Notes: generated by a model from the sequence alone, not told the origin. Positions 8,631 to 17,682 are shown, counted from the stretch's first letter. The stretch is 64,000 nt of DNA from Desulfoglaeba alkanexedens ALDC (GCF_005377625.1 NZ_CP040098.1:2163501-2227500); one strand, 5' to 3'. Made by a program: numbers and translations.

Positions 8631-9445
8631 CGAATCGATCCTGCCTCGAAGATGGGTCCGTCTTTGCACACATGGACATAACGGTCGGCGTTCGGAGCCT
8701 TCGGATCGGGCGCGGGAAGCGCGCAACCGAGGCAGGCGCCCAGGCCGCAGGCCATGAGAGATTCCAAGGACAGTTGGGCCGGAGTTCCTCGGGAGAGCGC
8801 CCACTGTGCCACCGCGAATTGCATGGGGAGGCTTCCGCAGGCATAGATCACGGCCGGCCGCCAGCGGTCTTTTTCCAAAACGCGGCGGAAGAGGTCGACC
8901 ACGGTGCCGCAGAAACCCGCGGTTCCGTCGTCGGTGCTTCGATGAACGGGGAGGTTGAGTTCCGAAAAAGTGCTTTCCGGAAGCATTTCGGCGGCGGTTC
9001 GGGTGCCGTAGAAGAAGTGGATGTCGACCGCGCCCCCGAAGAAGGCGCTCGGTTTCGCCAGCTGATGCAGGAGTTCGTAAAGCGGGGCTACTCCGATTCC
9101 GCCTCCGACTACGGCCACCGGTCCGGGACGGTCCGGCGGCCGGAAGGCGTTTCCAAGCGGACCCACGACGCTCACGCGCGATCCTTGCCGCGTCTGGGAA
9201 AGCCACCAGGTGCCGCGGCCCACCACGCGGTAGAGGATTTCAAAGACCGCGCGTTCGGGATGGATGCGATGGAAGGAAAAGGGGCGGCGGAGCAGCGGGT
9301 CTGTGCCTTCCCTGATTTGGAGCATCACGAACTGGCCCGGCCGGGCTTCCGCCGCGATCCGCGGGCATTCCAATACAAGCCGCCAGGTGGTGTCGGCGAC
9401 TCCTTCGTTGGCGAGAATCAGGGCTTCTTCCTGGTATTTTCCCAT
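8576..9445 (-). CDS. pyrK: Dihydroorotate dehydrogenase B, electron-transfer subunit
   Basis: PyrK carries FAD and a [2Fe-2S] cluster and links PyrD to NAD+. In the 289-residue protein, RRPFSFHRI is the FAD-binding RxxS motif, VVGPLGNAF and VAVVGGGIGVAPLYELL form the NAD-binding module, and CGLGACLGCALP plus a later VHVCKDGPIF give the Cys cluster. It starts 10 bp after pgeF ends and overlaps pyrD. The order pgeF-pyrK-pyrD makes one minus-strand operon with the flavodoxin-like gene. The C-terminal tail after the last Cys is Pro-rich and slightly long. Confidence 0.95.
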   Translation of the reverse strand: MGKYQEEALILANEGVADTTWRLVLECPRIAAEARPGQFVMLQIREGTDPLLRRPFSFHRIHPERAVFEILYRVVGRGTWWLSQTRQGSRVSVVGPLGNAFRPPDRPGPVAVVGGGIGVAPLYELLHQLAKPSAFFGGAVDIHFFYGTRTAAEMLPESTFSELNLPVHRSTDDGTAGFCGTVVDLFRRVLEKDRWRPAVIYACGSLPMQFAVAQWALSRGTPAQLSLESLMACGLGACLGCALPAPDPKAPNADRYVHVCKDGPIFEAGSIRWNKMQPPPVTPPTFVCV

Positions 9446-9455
9446 GAGCGTGCCT

Positions 9456-10238
9456 TCAGTTTTTGCGGCGCCAGCCCACGACGGCGGCCATGCGGCCGGT
9501 GATGCGCTCCCTGCGGTAGCTGAAAAAATCCTGCGCCTCGCAGACGGTGCATCGGCCGGCGATTTCGATCCTCTGGGGGAGCAGCCCCGCGTCCATCAGT
9601 TGGCGGCGGCTGATGGCCCAAAAGTCAAAGAAATTCGGGGCGGTTCGGAATGGTAGGAACGATGGGGGCAGTTCTCTTCGATGGTTGACGAATTCGGCGC
9701 AGCATGGGCCCAGCGACGGGCTGACGGCGGCGACCATGCGCCGCGGGTCGCATCCGAATCTTTCTTTGAGGAAACGGACGGTTTTGGGGAGGATCTCCTT
9801 GACGCTTCCGCGCCAGCCGCAGTGGACGTTGGCCGCGACCCGCTTCTCCGGGTCCACGAGGAAAACCGCTTGGCAATCGGCGATCTTGATCATGAGGCCG
9901 ACGCCCGGAAGGCGCGTAACCAGGGCGTCCCCGGGCGGAGCCGGTACGAAAGGGCGCCCCGGATCTCGGGTTTCCAAGACGCTTTCGTCCACGACCTGGA
10001 TCTCCGTTCCATGGACCTGCGGAGACGAAACCAGGTGATCGAAACCCAGGAACCTCTTGACACGGAGCAGATTTTCATTCACGTGCTCGGGGCGGTCGCC
10101 GTTGGTCCAGGCTGTGTTCAATGTGTCGTACGGCGGAAGACTCACACCGCCGTGGCGGGTGAAGACCCCGTGGGTCAGACCGTCGAGTGCTTCGAGCAGG
10201 CGGTAGGTGATGGGTGTGAGTTCTGAGGGAATCGGCAT
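9456..10238 (-). CDS. pgeF: YfiH/PgeF-family purine nucleoside phosphorylase-like protein
   Basis: A 260-residue member of the YfiH (multicopper-oxidase-like, LACC1-related) family. Known members are purine nucleoside phosphorylases/adenosine deaminases or peptidoglycan editing factors. The zinc-site residues are present: His in SSPQVHGTEIQ, Cys in MIKIADCQAVFLVD, and His in VAANVHCGWRGSV. SLGPCCAEF and a DFWAISRRQL segment complete the pattern. It leads the pyrK-pyrD operon and starts at ATG 10238. Role by family only; the choice between nucleoside and cell-wall substrates cannot be read from the sequence. Confidence 0.88.
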   Translation of the reverse strand: MPIPSELTPITYRLLEALDGLTHGVFTRHGGVSLPPYDTLNTAWTNGDRPEHVNENLLRVKRFLGFDHLVSSPQVHGTEIQVVDESVLETRDPGRPFVPAPPGDALVTRLPGVGLMIKIADCQAVFLVDPEKRVAANVHCGWRGSVKEILPKTVRFLKERFGCDPRRMVAAVSPSLGPCCAEFVNHRRELPPSFLPFRTAPNFFDFWAISRRQLMDAGLLPQRIEIAGRCTVCEAQDFFSYRRERITGRMAAVVGWRRKN

Positions 10239-10695
10239 GGAGCGCTCGTTGTGGTTTCACATTCGGGTCTTGGGGAAGTCACGCCCAAGGCGTGGTGCCT
10301 GGCGCTCTCCACGGGCCGGCTCCGCAGTCGGGCCGTAGCGGCTCCGCCGGGCATGGTACCGTTCCAAGGCGCCTTCCCGCCTGCGTGTCGGTGACGGGAA
10401 TCGCGGACATTTGTCTATAACACGAACCCCCGCGCGCTCAAAGGTTTAGTCTCATTGCGTTGACAGATACCCCCCGATTGCTGCTTATTAGAGAAGGTGG
10501 CCGAATTCATTGGCATCTTTCTCATGATCAGGTTGGTGGAACGTGGGAGTTTGGAAAGAGAACAGAAAAAGGTTAAGCTTTTTGTCGATCAGAGCGGCAA
10601 CCGCAGGGCGGAGTGATGAAACCCCGATGAGTCTGGGTGCCGTGGATGAGGACCGTGATGGTTCAAGAATGTCATGAGTGTGGAGGATCCCCTGG
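10239..10695. other. Divergent intergenic region, pgeF / iorA
   Basis: No gene is seen in 457 bp. Plus strand: TTGACA at 10460-10465 with TTATTA at 10485-10490 (19-bp spacer) is a possible but over-spaced promoter, leaving a leader of about 200 bases before iorA. CACGCC/GGCGTG (10280-10294) is a small hairpin. No riboswitch class was recognised in the leader. Confidence 0.3.
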
Positions 10696-12558
10696 ATGCA
10701 GTCTCTACTGAGAGCGAAAAGCGACGGGAAGCAGTTCTTGTTGGGAAACGAGGCTATCGTGCGCGGCGCCCTGGAAGCGAATGTGCGATTCGTGGCCGCC
10801 TATCCCGGTACTCCGTCCTCGGAAATCATCGATCGCTTCTTCGAGATCGGCGAAGCATCGGGTGTTTACGTGGAGTATTCGGTCAACGAAAAGGTGTCGG
10901 TGGAGACCGCCTGCGCGGCTGCTATATCCGGCCTGCGGAGCCTCTGTTCCATGAAGCACGTGGGGCTGAACGTCGCGGCGGACGCCTTCATGACCCTGGC
11001 CTACGTGGGGGTGAAGGCCGGAATGGTCATCGTCAGTGCCGACGATCCGTCGCTCCATTCCAGCCAGAACGAACAGGACAACCGTTACTACGCCAAGATG
11101 GCCAACGTGCCCATGCTGGAGCCGGCCACGCCTCAGGAGGCCAAGGACATGACGGCGGCCGGCTTGGAGCTGTCCGAGCGTCATCGGATTCCTTGCCTGC
11201 TTCGGACCACCACACGAGTGAATCACTGCCGAGGCGTGGTGTCGCTCGGCGACCTGCCTTCCGTGGTCCCCAAAGCGGAATTTGTGAAGGATCCGTTCAA
11301 CCTGGTGGTGGTCCCCATGGTGGGCCGCAAGCTGAGGCTGGCTCTTCTTAGGAAACTGGCGGAACTCCAGGAGGCGTCGGAAAACAGCCCCTTCAACCGA
11401 GTGGCGGGGACAGGGAAATGGGGGATCGTGACCAGCGGTGTGGCGTCGCTTTATGCTCGGGACGCCGTCAAGGAGCTGGGCATCGAGAGTCGGGTGTCCA
11501 TCCTGAAGCTGGGCTTTACGAATCCGCTGCCGCGAAGACGGATCCAAGGTTTTCTTAAAGGGATGGAAAAGGTGTTGGTGGTTGAAGAGTTGGAGCCGTT
11601 CCTGGAAGAAGCGGTCAGGGGCATCGCCCAGGAAGCGGGGATCAGCGCCGTCATCGCCGGCAAGGGGGACCACCTGATTCCGCGGGCTTTCGAACTGGAC
11701 ACCGCAAAGGTGAAACGGGCGGTGAGCGGCTTCTTCGGCGTTCCCTATCAGCCGCCGACCCTCCTCGAGGTCCCCGATCTTCCGGCTCGACCGCCCAACC
11801 TCTGTCCGGGATGTCCTCACCGGGCCACCTACTATTCGGTGAAAAAGGTCTTCGGCGAAGACGCCGTGTACCCCACCGACATCGGCTGCTACACTCTGGG
11901 GCTTCTCCCGCCACTCAACATGGCGGATTTCCTCATCTGTATGGGATCCAGCATTTCAACGGCCGGAGGGTTCAGCAAGGTTCTCGACCGGCCGGTGGTG
12001 GCCTTCATCGGGGATTCCACTTTCTTTCACGGTGGGATTCCCGGGCTTGTCAACGCCGTGACCCATCGCCACAATCTGCTCTTGGTGATCCTGGATAACG
12101 GCACCACGGCCATGACGGGGCACCAGCCCCATCCGGGCGTGGAAATTACCGCGGAAGGGGTGAAGGAGCCGGCCGTCAAGCTGGAAGACGTGGTGCGGGG
12201 CTGCGGCGTTCAGCGGGTCCGTGTTGTGAATCCGCTTCAGGTGAAAAAGACCGAGGAGGTGCTGAAAGAGCTGCGCGAAGCCATGAAGGAGGGCGGTGTC
12301 TCGGTCCTCATCTCCAAGAGTCCCTGCCCGCTGTTCGAACGACGGATGCTCAAGAAGAAGCAAAAGGTCGTCTTCCAGGTTGTCGAAAGCTGCAATCTCT
12401 GTAAAGAATGCCTGACGTCCTTCGGCTGTCCCGCCTTCGTGTGGGAAAAGGGAAGCGACCGGGAAGAACGCGTGCGCATCAACGAAGCCCTGTGCAACGG
12501 GTGCGGGGTCTGTTCCCAGCTGTGCTCTTCCATCAAACCCAAACGGATTGAGGCTTAA
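10696..12558 (+). CDS. iorA: Indolepyruvate:ferredoxin oxidoreductase alpha subunit
   Basis: The TPP- and Fe-S-containing subunit of an oxygen-sensitive aryl-2-oxoacid oxidoreductase, which makes aryl-acyl-CoA and reduced ferredoxin. In the 620-residue protein the N-terminal pyrimidine-binding domain starts LLGNEAIVRGALEANVRFV and has AYPGTPSSEI. The TPP pyrophosphate domain has LCPGCPHRATYYSVKK, DIGCYTLG and GDSTFFHGGIPGLVNAV. The C-terminus has two cluster motifs, CNLCKECLTSFGC and CNGCGVCSQLC. ATG 10696 follows GGAGG by nine bases. It forms an operon with iorB 48 bp downstream. It points to amino-acid or aromatic-acid metabolism driven by ferredoxin. Confidence 0.96.
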   Translation: MQSLLRAKSDGKQFLLGNEAIVRGALEANVRFVAAYPGTPSSEIIDRFFEIGEASGVYVEYSVNEKVSVETACAAAISGLRSLCSMKHVGLNVAADAFMTLAYVGVKAGMVIVSADDPSLHSSQNEQDNRYYAKMANVPMLEPATPQEAKDMTAAGLELSERHRIPCLLRTTTRVNHCRGVVSLGDLPSVVPKAEFVKDPFNLVVVPMVGRKLRLALLRKLAELQEASENSPFNRVAGTGKWGIVTSGVASLYARDAVKELGIESRVSILKLGFTNPLPRRRIQGFLKGMEKVLVVEELEPFLEEAVRGIAQEAGISAVIAGKGDHLIPRAFELDTAKVKRAVSGFFGVPYQPPTLLEVPDLPARPPNLCPGCPHRATYYSVKKVFGEDAVYPTDIGCYTLGLLPPLNMADFLICMGSSISTAGGFSKVLDRPVVAFIGDSTFFHGGIPGLVNAVTHRHNLLLVILDNGTTAMTGHQPHPGVEITAEGVKEPAVKLEDVVRGCGVQRVRVVNPLQVKKTEEVLKELREAMKEGGVSVLISKSPCPLFERRMLKKKQKVVFQVVESCNLCKECLTSFGCPAFVWEKGSDREERVRINEALCNGCGVCSQLCSSIKPKRIEA

Positions 12559-12606
12559 AGCGGCCCGGGGCGGCGGATGCGACGGAAATCGACGGAGAGG
12601 ACATTC

Positions 12607-13236
12607 ATGACCCGAACGGAAAAGCGGACTGTGGACGGCATGCGAATTTTCTTTACCGGGGTCGGGGGACAGGGCACGCTGCTGGCGACCCAGATCACCG
12701 GTGAAGCGGCCCTGCAGGAAGGACTGCCCGTTTCCATGAGCGAAATCCACGGCATGGCCCAGCGGGGCGGGGTGGTCGAATCTTCCATCGTGGTGGGGGA
12801 TCTCTGGAGCCCGACCATTTCGGATGGTGATGCCGACGTGATGGTCGCCTTCGAACCCCTGGAGGGCCTCAGGGCTCTCCCCAAGTGCCATGCCGGAACC
12901 ATCGCCCTTGTGAACAAAACCCCCATCGTTCCCTTCACCGTGGCCGTCGGCCAAGGGATTTATCCACCCGTGGAAGAGATCGTCCAATCCATCGCACGGG
13001 TCCTGGAGCGGGTGGTGACTTTGGACGCCACCGCCATGGCCCGGGAGGCGGGAAACGAGAAGGCCACCAATATCGTGATGATCGGGGTGCTGGCCGGCTT
13101 GGCCCTGCTGCCCGTTTCCCGGGACAGCTGGATCCGGGCGATCAAGAGCGTCCTTCCTTCGAGACTCCATGATTTGAACCTCAAGGCCTTCGAACAGGGT
13201 TTTCGCGAAGGGACGGCGGCGGCAAAGGCTGCCTGA
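12607..13236 (+). CDS. iorB: Indolepyruvate:ferredoxin oxidoreductase beta subunit
   Basis: The 209-residue gamma-domain-like subunit that pairs with IorA. The hallmark GVGGQGTLLATQITGEAAL is near the N-terminus, followed by SEIHGMAQRGGVVESSIVVGD and DVMVAFEPLEGLRALP. ATG 12607 has GGAGAGGA just upstream and replaces the longer start at 12577. It is co-transcribed with iorA. Together the pair supplies reduced ferredoxin that other redox proteins in the genome could use. Confidence 0.95.
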   Translation: MTRTEKRTVDGMRIFFTGVGGQGTLLATQITGEAALQEGLPVSMSEIHGMAQRGGVVESSIVVGDLWSPTISDGDADVMVAFEPLEGLRALPKCHAGTIALVNKTPIVPFTVAVGQGIYPPVEEIVQSIARVLERVVTLDATAMAREAGNEKATNIVMIGVLAGLALLPVSRDSWIRAIKSVLPSRLHDLNLKAFEQGFREGTAAAKAA

Positions 13237-13574
13237 GCCTTCGAAACGGCATGGGCCGCACAGGATTTTCGAGCGGCGGCAGGCAGCGCAGGATCCAAAA
13301 ACCCGGGGTTGACATGGCCCTTCTGCTTTCCTTCCGAATTGCCGATACGGTAATTGAAGGCGTTTTGTTTGGTGGAAGGCCCACTTGCCGATGCCGTGGA
13401 AGGCGCCCTCGGAGTGATCCGAGTTTTCTTTGACTTGGCACATGAATTGCTTATAATCATGTGCATGAAGGCGAATAGATTGTTGACGTCTTCACGAAAT
13501 CAAGGTAAAGGGAACCGATCCTCAGGAAGGGGTTTGAACGATCCCATGAACGGGTCGGAGTGGAGGAAGGCGGC
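13237..13574. other. Intergenic region carrying overlapping promoters
   Basis: These 338 bp separate iorB from the H-box protein gene. Apart from the sigma-54/sigma-70 promoter at 13430-13457 I see no gene. A further TTGACA at about 13308 lacks a convincing -10. No strong terminator after iorB was found. Confidence 0.5.
13430..13457 (+). promoter_or_regulatory. Near-consensus sigma-54 promoter overlapping a sigma-70 promoter
   Basis: TTGGCACATGAATTGCTT (13435-13452) has the -24 GG at 13437-13438 and the -12 GC at 13449-13450, exactly 10 bases apart. It matches TTGGCAC...TTGCTT of the RpoN consensus. TTGACT (13430-13435), a 16-bp spacer and TATAAT (13452-13457) give an overlapping sigma-70 promoter. 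The start codon it would drive is about 110 bp downstream. Confidence 0.82.
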
Positions 13575-14975
13575 ATGATCATCAGTCATGATCTTCTCGA
13601 GAAGACTTGCAAGAACATGATCGAGACAATCCTGTTTTGTTTGGATCATGCTACCAAGGGGACGATTTACCGGATCGGACCGATGCCGGAGTTGCGGTCG
13701 GTACGCATCACGTCGGGGATCCGAGACGAGATCACCGGGTCCATCCATTGGGGCCTTCCGGAGACCTCGGATTACAACCCGCCCGGAAAGACGTGGGAGC
13801 AGTATCGTGACCGGCCGGGCCATGTGCTGGAAGCCATGGGCTGGTGTGTGGAACGCCAGATGAGCTGGACGGCCGACAATCCTTATGAAGATCTTCGGAG
13901 CGTACGCAAGCAGCTCATCGGCGAAGCGGAAGACTGCCACCACATGGAACCCGTTCTGGTGAAAAAGGTGGATCTTTACGGAGAAGACGCCTTCCGCCTG
14001 GAGTACCCGGTTGCGTGGAACGGAACGCCTATCTGGAAGGATACCGAATACGTGGTGGTGGCGGTGATCAAGATCCATTTCCGCCCGAACACCATCCGCC
14101 GCGGCGACCGAAGCACCAAGGTGATCAAGAAGCTCAGTCACGTGCTGGGTACGGAGATGTTTTCCAACCATCTGCGGGAGACGCTGTTTCAGGCCCGTGA
14201 GGAACTGACCAACCAGCGGTTTCAGTCCTGCAACGCCCTCGCACACGAACTTCGGAACACCCTGGTGAAATTGAGTTTCATCTTTTCGGCTATCAACGCG
14301 GAAATCAGCTATCTTCGCGAACAATGGGAGGAGCAGCTGCGGAAGTCGGTGGCCGGTCTCGAGGACAAGGCGGCGATCCTCGGTCGTTTGAACATGCTCA
14401 TTCTTGGTCGGATGCACGAACTGAACGGCCGTGCCGACATGGCGCAACTTTCTACGGAACTGATGTCGGACCAGGAAGAACTGGCGCAGCTTCCGCTGCT
14501 TCCGGAGCAGAGTGAGCAGTGGCTGCAGCACAAGATTTTATGGAAGTGGGAGCATCTGCTGTCTCAGAGCGATGTGTGGCGCCAGGAAGAGAAGGAGATC
14601 CACGAACTCTTGGAACGGCTGAAGCGGGCGCTGTGGATCGGAACGGATCCGTCGCTGGCGGAACGAATGCTTCATATCCCCGAAGATATTCGGGTTCTGT
14701 GGCCGAAGGTGGTCTATACCGAGTTTTCGCCCGAAAGGATCCCGCTTCTGGACGACATTCTGAGACTCTTGGAACACCCGCAACTGACCATTCCTCACAA
14801 GCGGCAGACCCTGAAGATCCTCTCATCCCTTAAGGCGCTGGCCGAAACCATTCCGGACGTGGAAAAGCGCGCCAACAAGATCCTGTTTTCGCTCAAGAAC
14901 GGCAATACCGCGGACGATGGGGAGGTCCCGCCTGGAGACGGCGGCTTGGAAGCCGCCGCCGGAAATCCCCGGTGA
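13575..14975 (+). CDS. Protein of unknown function with a histidine-kinase-like H-box
   Basis: A 466-residue soluble protein that I do not recognise. The first ~200 residues look like a mixed alpha/beta domain (YVVVAVIKIHF strand region). Around residue 224 the sequence NALAHELRNTLVKL closely resembles the phosphoacceptor H-box of histidine kinases (H-E-L-R-N-x-L). It is followed by long helices (EISYLREQWEEQL), but there is no ATP-binding N, G1 or G2 box. The C-terminal ~150 residues are helical. ATG 13575 follows GGAGGAAGG. It is transcribed alone from a strong sigma-54-type promoter. It might be a phosphotransfer or scaffold protein, or the H-box may be chance. Confidence 0.8.
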   Translation: MIISHDLLEKTCKNMIETILFCLDHATKGTIYRIGPMPELRSVRITSGIRDEITGSIHWGLPETSDYNPPGKTWEQYRDRPGHVLEAMGWCVERQMSWTADNPYEDLRSVRKQLIGEAEDCHHMEPVLVKKVDLYGEDAFRLEYPVAWNGTPIWKDTEYVVVAVIKIHFRPNTIRRGDRSTKVIKKLSHVLGTEMFSNHLRETLFQAREELTNQRFQSCNALAHELRNTLVKLSFIFSAINAEISYLREQWEEQLRKSVAGLEDKAAILGRLNMLILGRMHELNGRADMAQLSTELMSDQEELAQLPLLPEQSEQWLQHKILWKWEHLLSQSDVWRQEEKEIHELLERLKRALWIGTDPSLAERMLHIPEDIRVLWPKVVYTEFSPERIPLLDDILRLLEHPQLTIPHKRQTLKILSSLKALAETIPDVEKRANKILFSLKNGNTADDGEVPPGDGGLEAAAGNPR

Positions 14976-15548
14976 TTCCCCCCCGTATCCGCGTCCCCGC
15001 CCTGATCGATCGACCTTTCCCATCGGCGAAACGATAAACGAAAGCCGCTGCGTTCAAGGGAGGCTTTTCCCCCTGCGCGCTGGGTGTTCGTCCGCCCCCA
15101 GGGTCCAGCATCATGCCTGAGTGGAGGGATCTACAGGGGGGTGAAATTCCACCTTGTTCCCAAGCTCCAGCTTGGGAACACAACTGTGCAGAAGCTCCAG
15201 CTTCGGTTCCCATGAGGCCGCGACCCATGCACCTCATCACGAGGAGCCCCAGATCTACCGAAGACCATGCAATCGTTCAAATCTTTGGCAGCGTTCTAAA
15301 GTGGAGATCTTAAGCAAAAAGGTTAACCAAGGTCAAAAAATTCCCCTCTGCCCCCTCCCCTTAATCCCCTCCCGCAAAGGGAGGGGAAATAGAATTTGGC
15401 ATCAAATATTAGGTCTATTATTTTCTACGCTACCAATTCTCTACAGTGAGGCGAAGCTGGAGCTTCCCGGGCAGGCCGTTCCCAAGCAGAGCTAGAGAAC
15501 GAGGGGAGGTTCCGCCGCCACCTGGCTGTGTTCGGGCGAGCCGGGGGA
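14976..15548. repeat. Intergenic repeat cluster between convergent genes
   Basis: This contains several repeat units. A hairpin with arms GTTCCCAAGC and GCTTGGGAAC around TCCA lies at 15156-15179, and GAAGC/GCTTC around TCCA at 15191-15204. A unit from about 15292 to 15350 (GCGTTCTAAAGTGGAGAT onwards) recurs inverted at about 20086-20144. An inverted CCCCTCCCC-rich unit lies at about 15340-15400, and a degenerate GTTCCCAAGC copy at about 15478-15505. No gene is seen. Confidence 0.75.
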
Positions 15549-17000
15549 CTAAGGGCTTGGATTAGGGGCCTTTTCGGAGACGATGTAGCGGATGGTCACT
15601 GTGTCGCTGGTGCCCGGTGCGAGCTTCAGGGACGAAGGTGAAAGGATGATCCCGGCGCTCAGGGTGCCGGAGCGGGACAGGTTGTCCAGTCGGACGGGGG
15701 CCGTATAAAGGGTGTGAATGCTTTCGAGCAGCGTCTTTCCGCCCATGACTTCCACCTTTTCGGGTTCGACAGCCATTTCGGAGAGGATCAATCCTTCCGG
15801 AAGCCGCCCCGTCCAATCCACCTGAACGGGGACCACCTTCGATGCGGGCGTGTCCAATACTACTTCAACGGTGGCGGGATTGACGGAGTGGAGGAAGACC
15901 CCCGGCGGCAGAATGATGTTCTCCTGGGTGATCGGGAACACGTTCCGCCCTTCTTCCGCCTTGGCTAGGCTGACCCTCACGGCCACCTGTTCGGGTTTGA
16001 GCGACTTGAGCAGAGCACTTGATCCATGTAGTTGTAGGTGGACTTCCGTGACCGACGTCTCAAGGATCTGGTACTGAAACGGACGATTCACGTATTCGAT
16101 GGGCACGCTCAGTGCGATCAGAGTGTCGCGGCTCCTGGTGAATCCGAACCAGATGCCCGTCATGACGATGAACGAAAGCAGCGCGGCCACAACGAGTCGG
16201 GTTCGTTCTCTGCGCTGTTTGTCTCCTCCATCGTCTTTGGAAATATTCAGGTGTTCCTGTAGAAGATGGGCGAGATCTTCCGGTTGCAGTATGGGTTTGA
16301 TCCAGTTGTCCTTGGCTACCGTTACACGCCCCCGTTCTTCGGAAACGGCGATGACCAGCGCGTCGGTCCGTTCGGCCAGGCCGGCGGCCGCACGATGCCT
16401 GGTCCCGTAAAAGGTGGGAAGGTCCTGGCGCTGGGAAAGCGGCAGGAGAACACCCACTTCAACCACCCGGTTTCCCTGGATGACAATGGCTCCGTCGTGG
16501 ACCGGATTATTGGGCCAGAAAATGCTCATGAGCATTTCGGGAGAAACCGTGCCGTTCCAGGGGATGCCCCCGTGGACCAGTTCCCGCAGGTCTTCTTTTC
16601 CCGGAATGACGATGAGTGCCCCGATGCGCTTCTTGCCCATTTGAAAAACCGTGTCGACTATGGTTTCAATGGGCGTGGGTGTTTCGCGCAGCGGCGAACC
16701 CCAGAAGAAGGCTTTGAAGTTACGGGCCTGGAGCACCGAACGGATTTCATTTCGGAAAACCACGATAATGATGATGGCGGCTGCGGCTGTGATGGCCTGG
16801 AGTGCCCAGCTGGTCAGGATGAGTCCCAGGGATGCGGCCATTTCCTGGACGAGCCACACCGATGCGATGCCCGCCAGGATCCGGAAGGCGTTGGTGTTCC
16901 GAAACAGGACGTACAGGCGGAAAAGTACGTAGCTGTTGAATGTGATATCGACCAGGTCCTGCCAGCGGATGCTTCCGATGAAGGCCCAAAACTGAGACAT
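15549..17000 (-). CDS. Diadenylate cyclase (CdaA type) fused to YbbR/CdaR domains
   Basis: This should synthesise the second messenger c-di-AMP from ATP at the membrane. The 483-residue protein has three N-terminal membrane segments (about 20-85), then a DAC domain with both catalytic motifs: DGA at 169-171 (PVHDGAIVIQG) and RHR at 201-203 (GTRHRAAAG). A further membrane segment (about 268-288, VVAALLSFIVMTGIWFGF) is followed by an extracytoplasmic region of about 195 residues that looks like YbbR repeats. In Firmicutes CdaA and its YbbR-domain regulator CdaR are separate neighbours; here they are one chain. The gene starts immediately after the DUF2914 gene. Residues for catalysis look intact. 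Confidence 0.9.
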   Translation of the reverse strand: MSQFWAFIGSIRWQDLVDITFNSYVLFRLYVLFRNTNAFRILAGIASVWLVQEMAASLGLILTSWALQAITAAAAIIIIVVFRNEIRSVLQARNFKAFFWGSPLRETPTPIETIVDTVFQMGKKRIGALIVIPGKEDLRELVHGGIPWNGTVSPEMLMSIFWPNNPVHDGAIVIQGNRVVEVGVLLPLSQRQDLPTFYGTRHRAAAGLAERTDALVIAVSEERGRVTVAKDNWIKPILQPEDLAHLLQEHLNISKDDGGDKQRRERTRLVVAALLSFIVMTGIWFGFTRSRDTLIALSVPIEYVNRPFQYQILETSVTEVHLQLHGSSALLKSLKPEQVAVRVSLAKAEEGRNVFPITQENIILPPGVFLHSVNPATVEVVLDTPASKVVPVQVDWTGRLPEGLILSEMAVEPEKVEVMGGKTLLESIHTLYTAPVRLDNLSRSGTLSAGIILSPSSLKLAPGTSDTVTIRYIVSEKAPNPSP

Positions 17001-17006
17001 TGCCTC

Positions 17007-17483
17007 TCAATCCGTTATGCTGAAACGTACGGTGCCCAACAGGTTGTTGCGTTCATCCGAAATTTCCACGCGCCAGGGTCCCTTATCGGTTTCCCGAAGC
17101 CGAATCAGGCTGTAGGTAGCCCACCGTGGAGGATTTACTTTGAGGCGGATCTGAGTGCTCAACCGGTCCCGATGGTACCAGCGGTGATAGATCCACTGGG
17201 TTGTCGGGACCGGATCCAGCAGCGTGTAGCAATAGACCTGGCCGGCCGATACAGGAAAGGCGTAGCCCTTGTTGACGGGGCGCATCTGGTCGATGGCCTC
17301 GCACATGGCCGTTTCAGCAAGGGCCAGCTGGGATGAGCGGCTTTCTTCGGCGGGTTGAACCGCTCCGTCTGCCGGGGATCCCTCTGTGTCCAACGCGTCC
17401 TGAGCGTTCACCGGAACAACCGCTCCGGCAAGAAGGAGCCAGGCGAGAAAAGGCGCGCCGAGTGCAAATTTCTTCAGAGGCAT
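17007..17483 (-). CDS. Exported DUF2914-domain protein
   Basis: A 158-residue protein with a signal peptide (MPLKKF, then the hydrophobic LAWLLLAGAVV ending near VNAQD). An acidic linker is followed by a DUF2914-like domain: FPVSAGQVYCYTLL, WIYHRWYHRDRLSTQIRLKV, and GPWRVEISDERNNLLGT. The ATG at 17483 is chosen because GGGGAG lies eight bases upstream and it gives the signal peptide; the open frame extends to 17642. Its stop is 7 bp before the cyclase start, so the two form an operon. The domain's role is unknown; its export side matches that of the YbbR region. Confidence 0.82.
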   Translation of the reverse strand: MPLKKFALGAPFLAWLLLAGAVVPVNAQDALDTEGSPADGAVQPAEESRSSQLALAETAMCEAIDQMRPVNKGYAFPVSAGQVYCYTLLDPVPTTQWIYHRWYHRDRLSTQIRLKVNPPRWATYSLIRLRETDKGPWRVEISDERNNLLGTVRFSITD

Positions 17484-17654
17484 GCGGCGACTCCCCACAA
17501 GCGCGACCGGGCATGGATGCCCTGGCACTCCAGTTAAATCACATATCTGACCGAGATCAGTCCCGGAAGGGCCCAGGAGACTGGAATTCAGTCCGCTCAG
17601 ATGGTGAGTTGAATCGGGAAGGTCAAGCGAAGCTTGGACCATTTCAACATTTCT

Positions 17655-17682
17655 AAAATACCAACGTTATGCTTTTCGTCAA
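17655..17682 (-). promoter_or_regulatory. Sigma-70 promoter candidate for the DUF2914-cyclase operon
   Basis: On the minus strand TTGACG (17682-17677), a 16-bp spacer and TATTTT (17660-17655) form a promoter about 170 bases upstream of the DUF2914 start. The surrounding AT-rich sequence stands out from the GC-rich background. Confidence 0.5.

Noticed and set aside
10239-10695. Riboswitch or small RNA in the iorA leader
   Set aside because: No conserved motif of a known class could be matched by eye, and no terminator is present.
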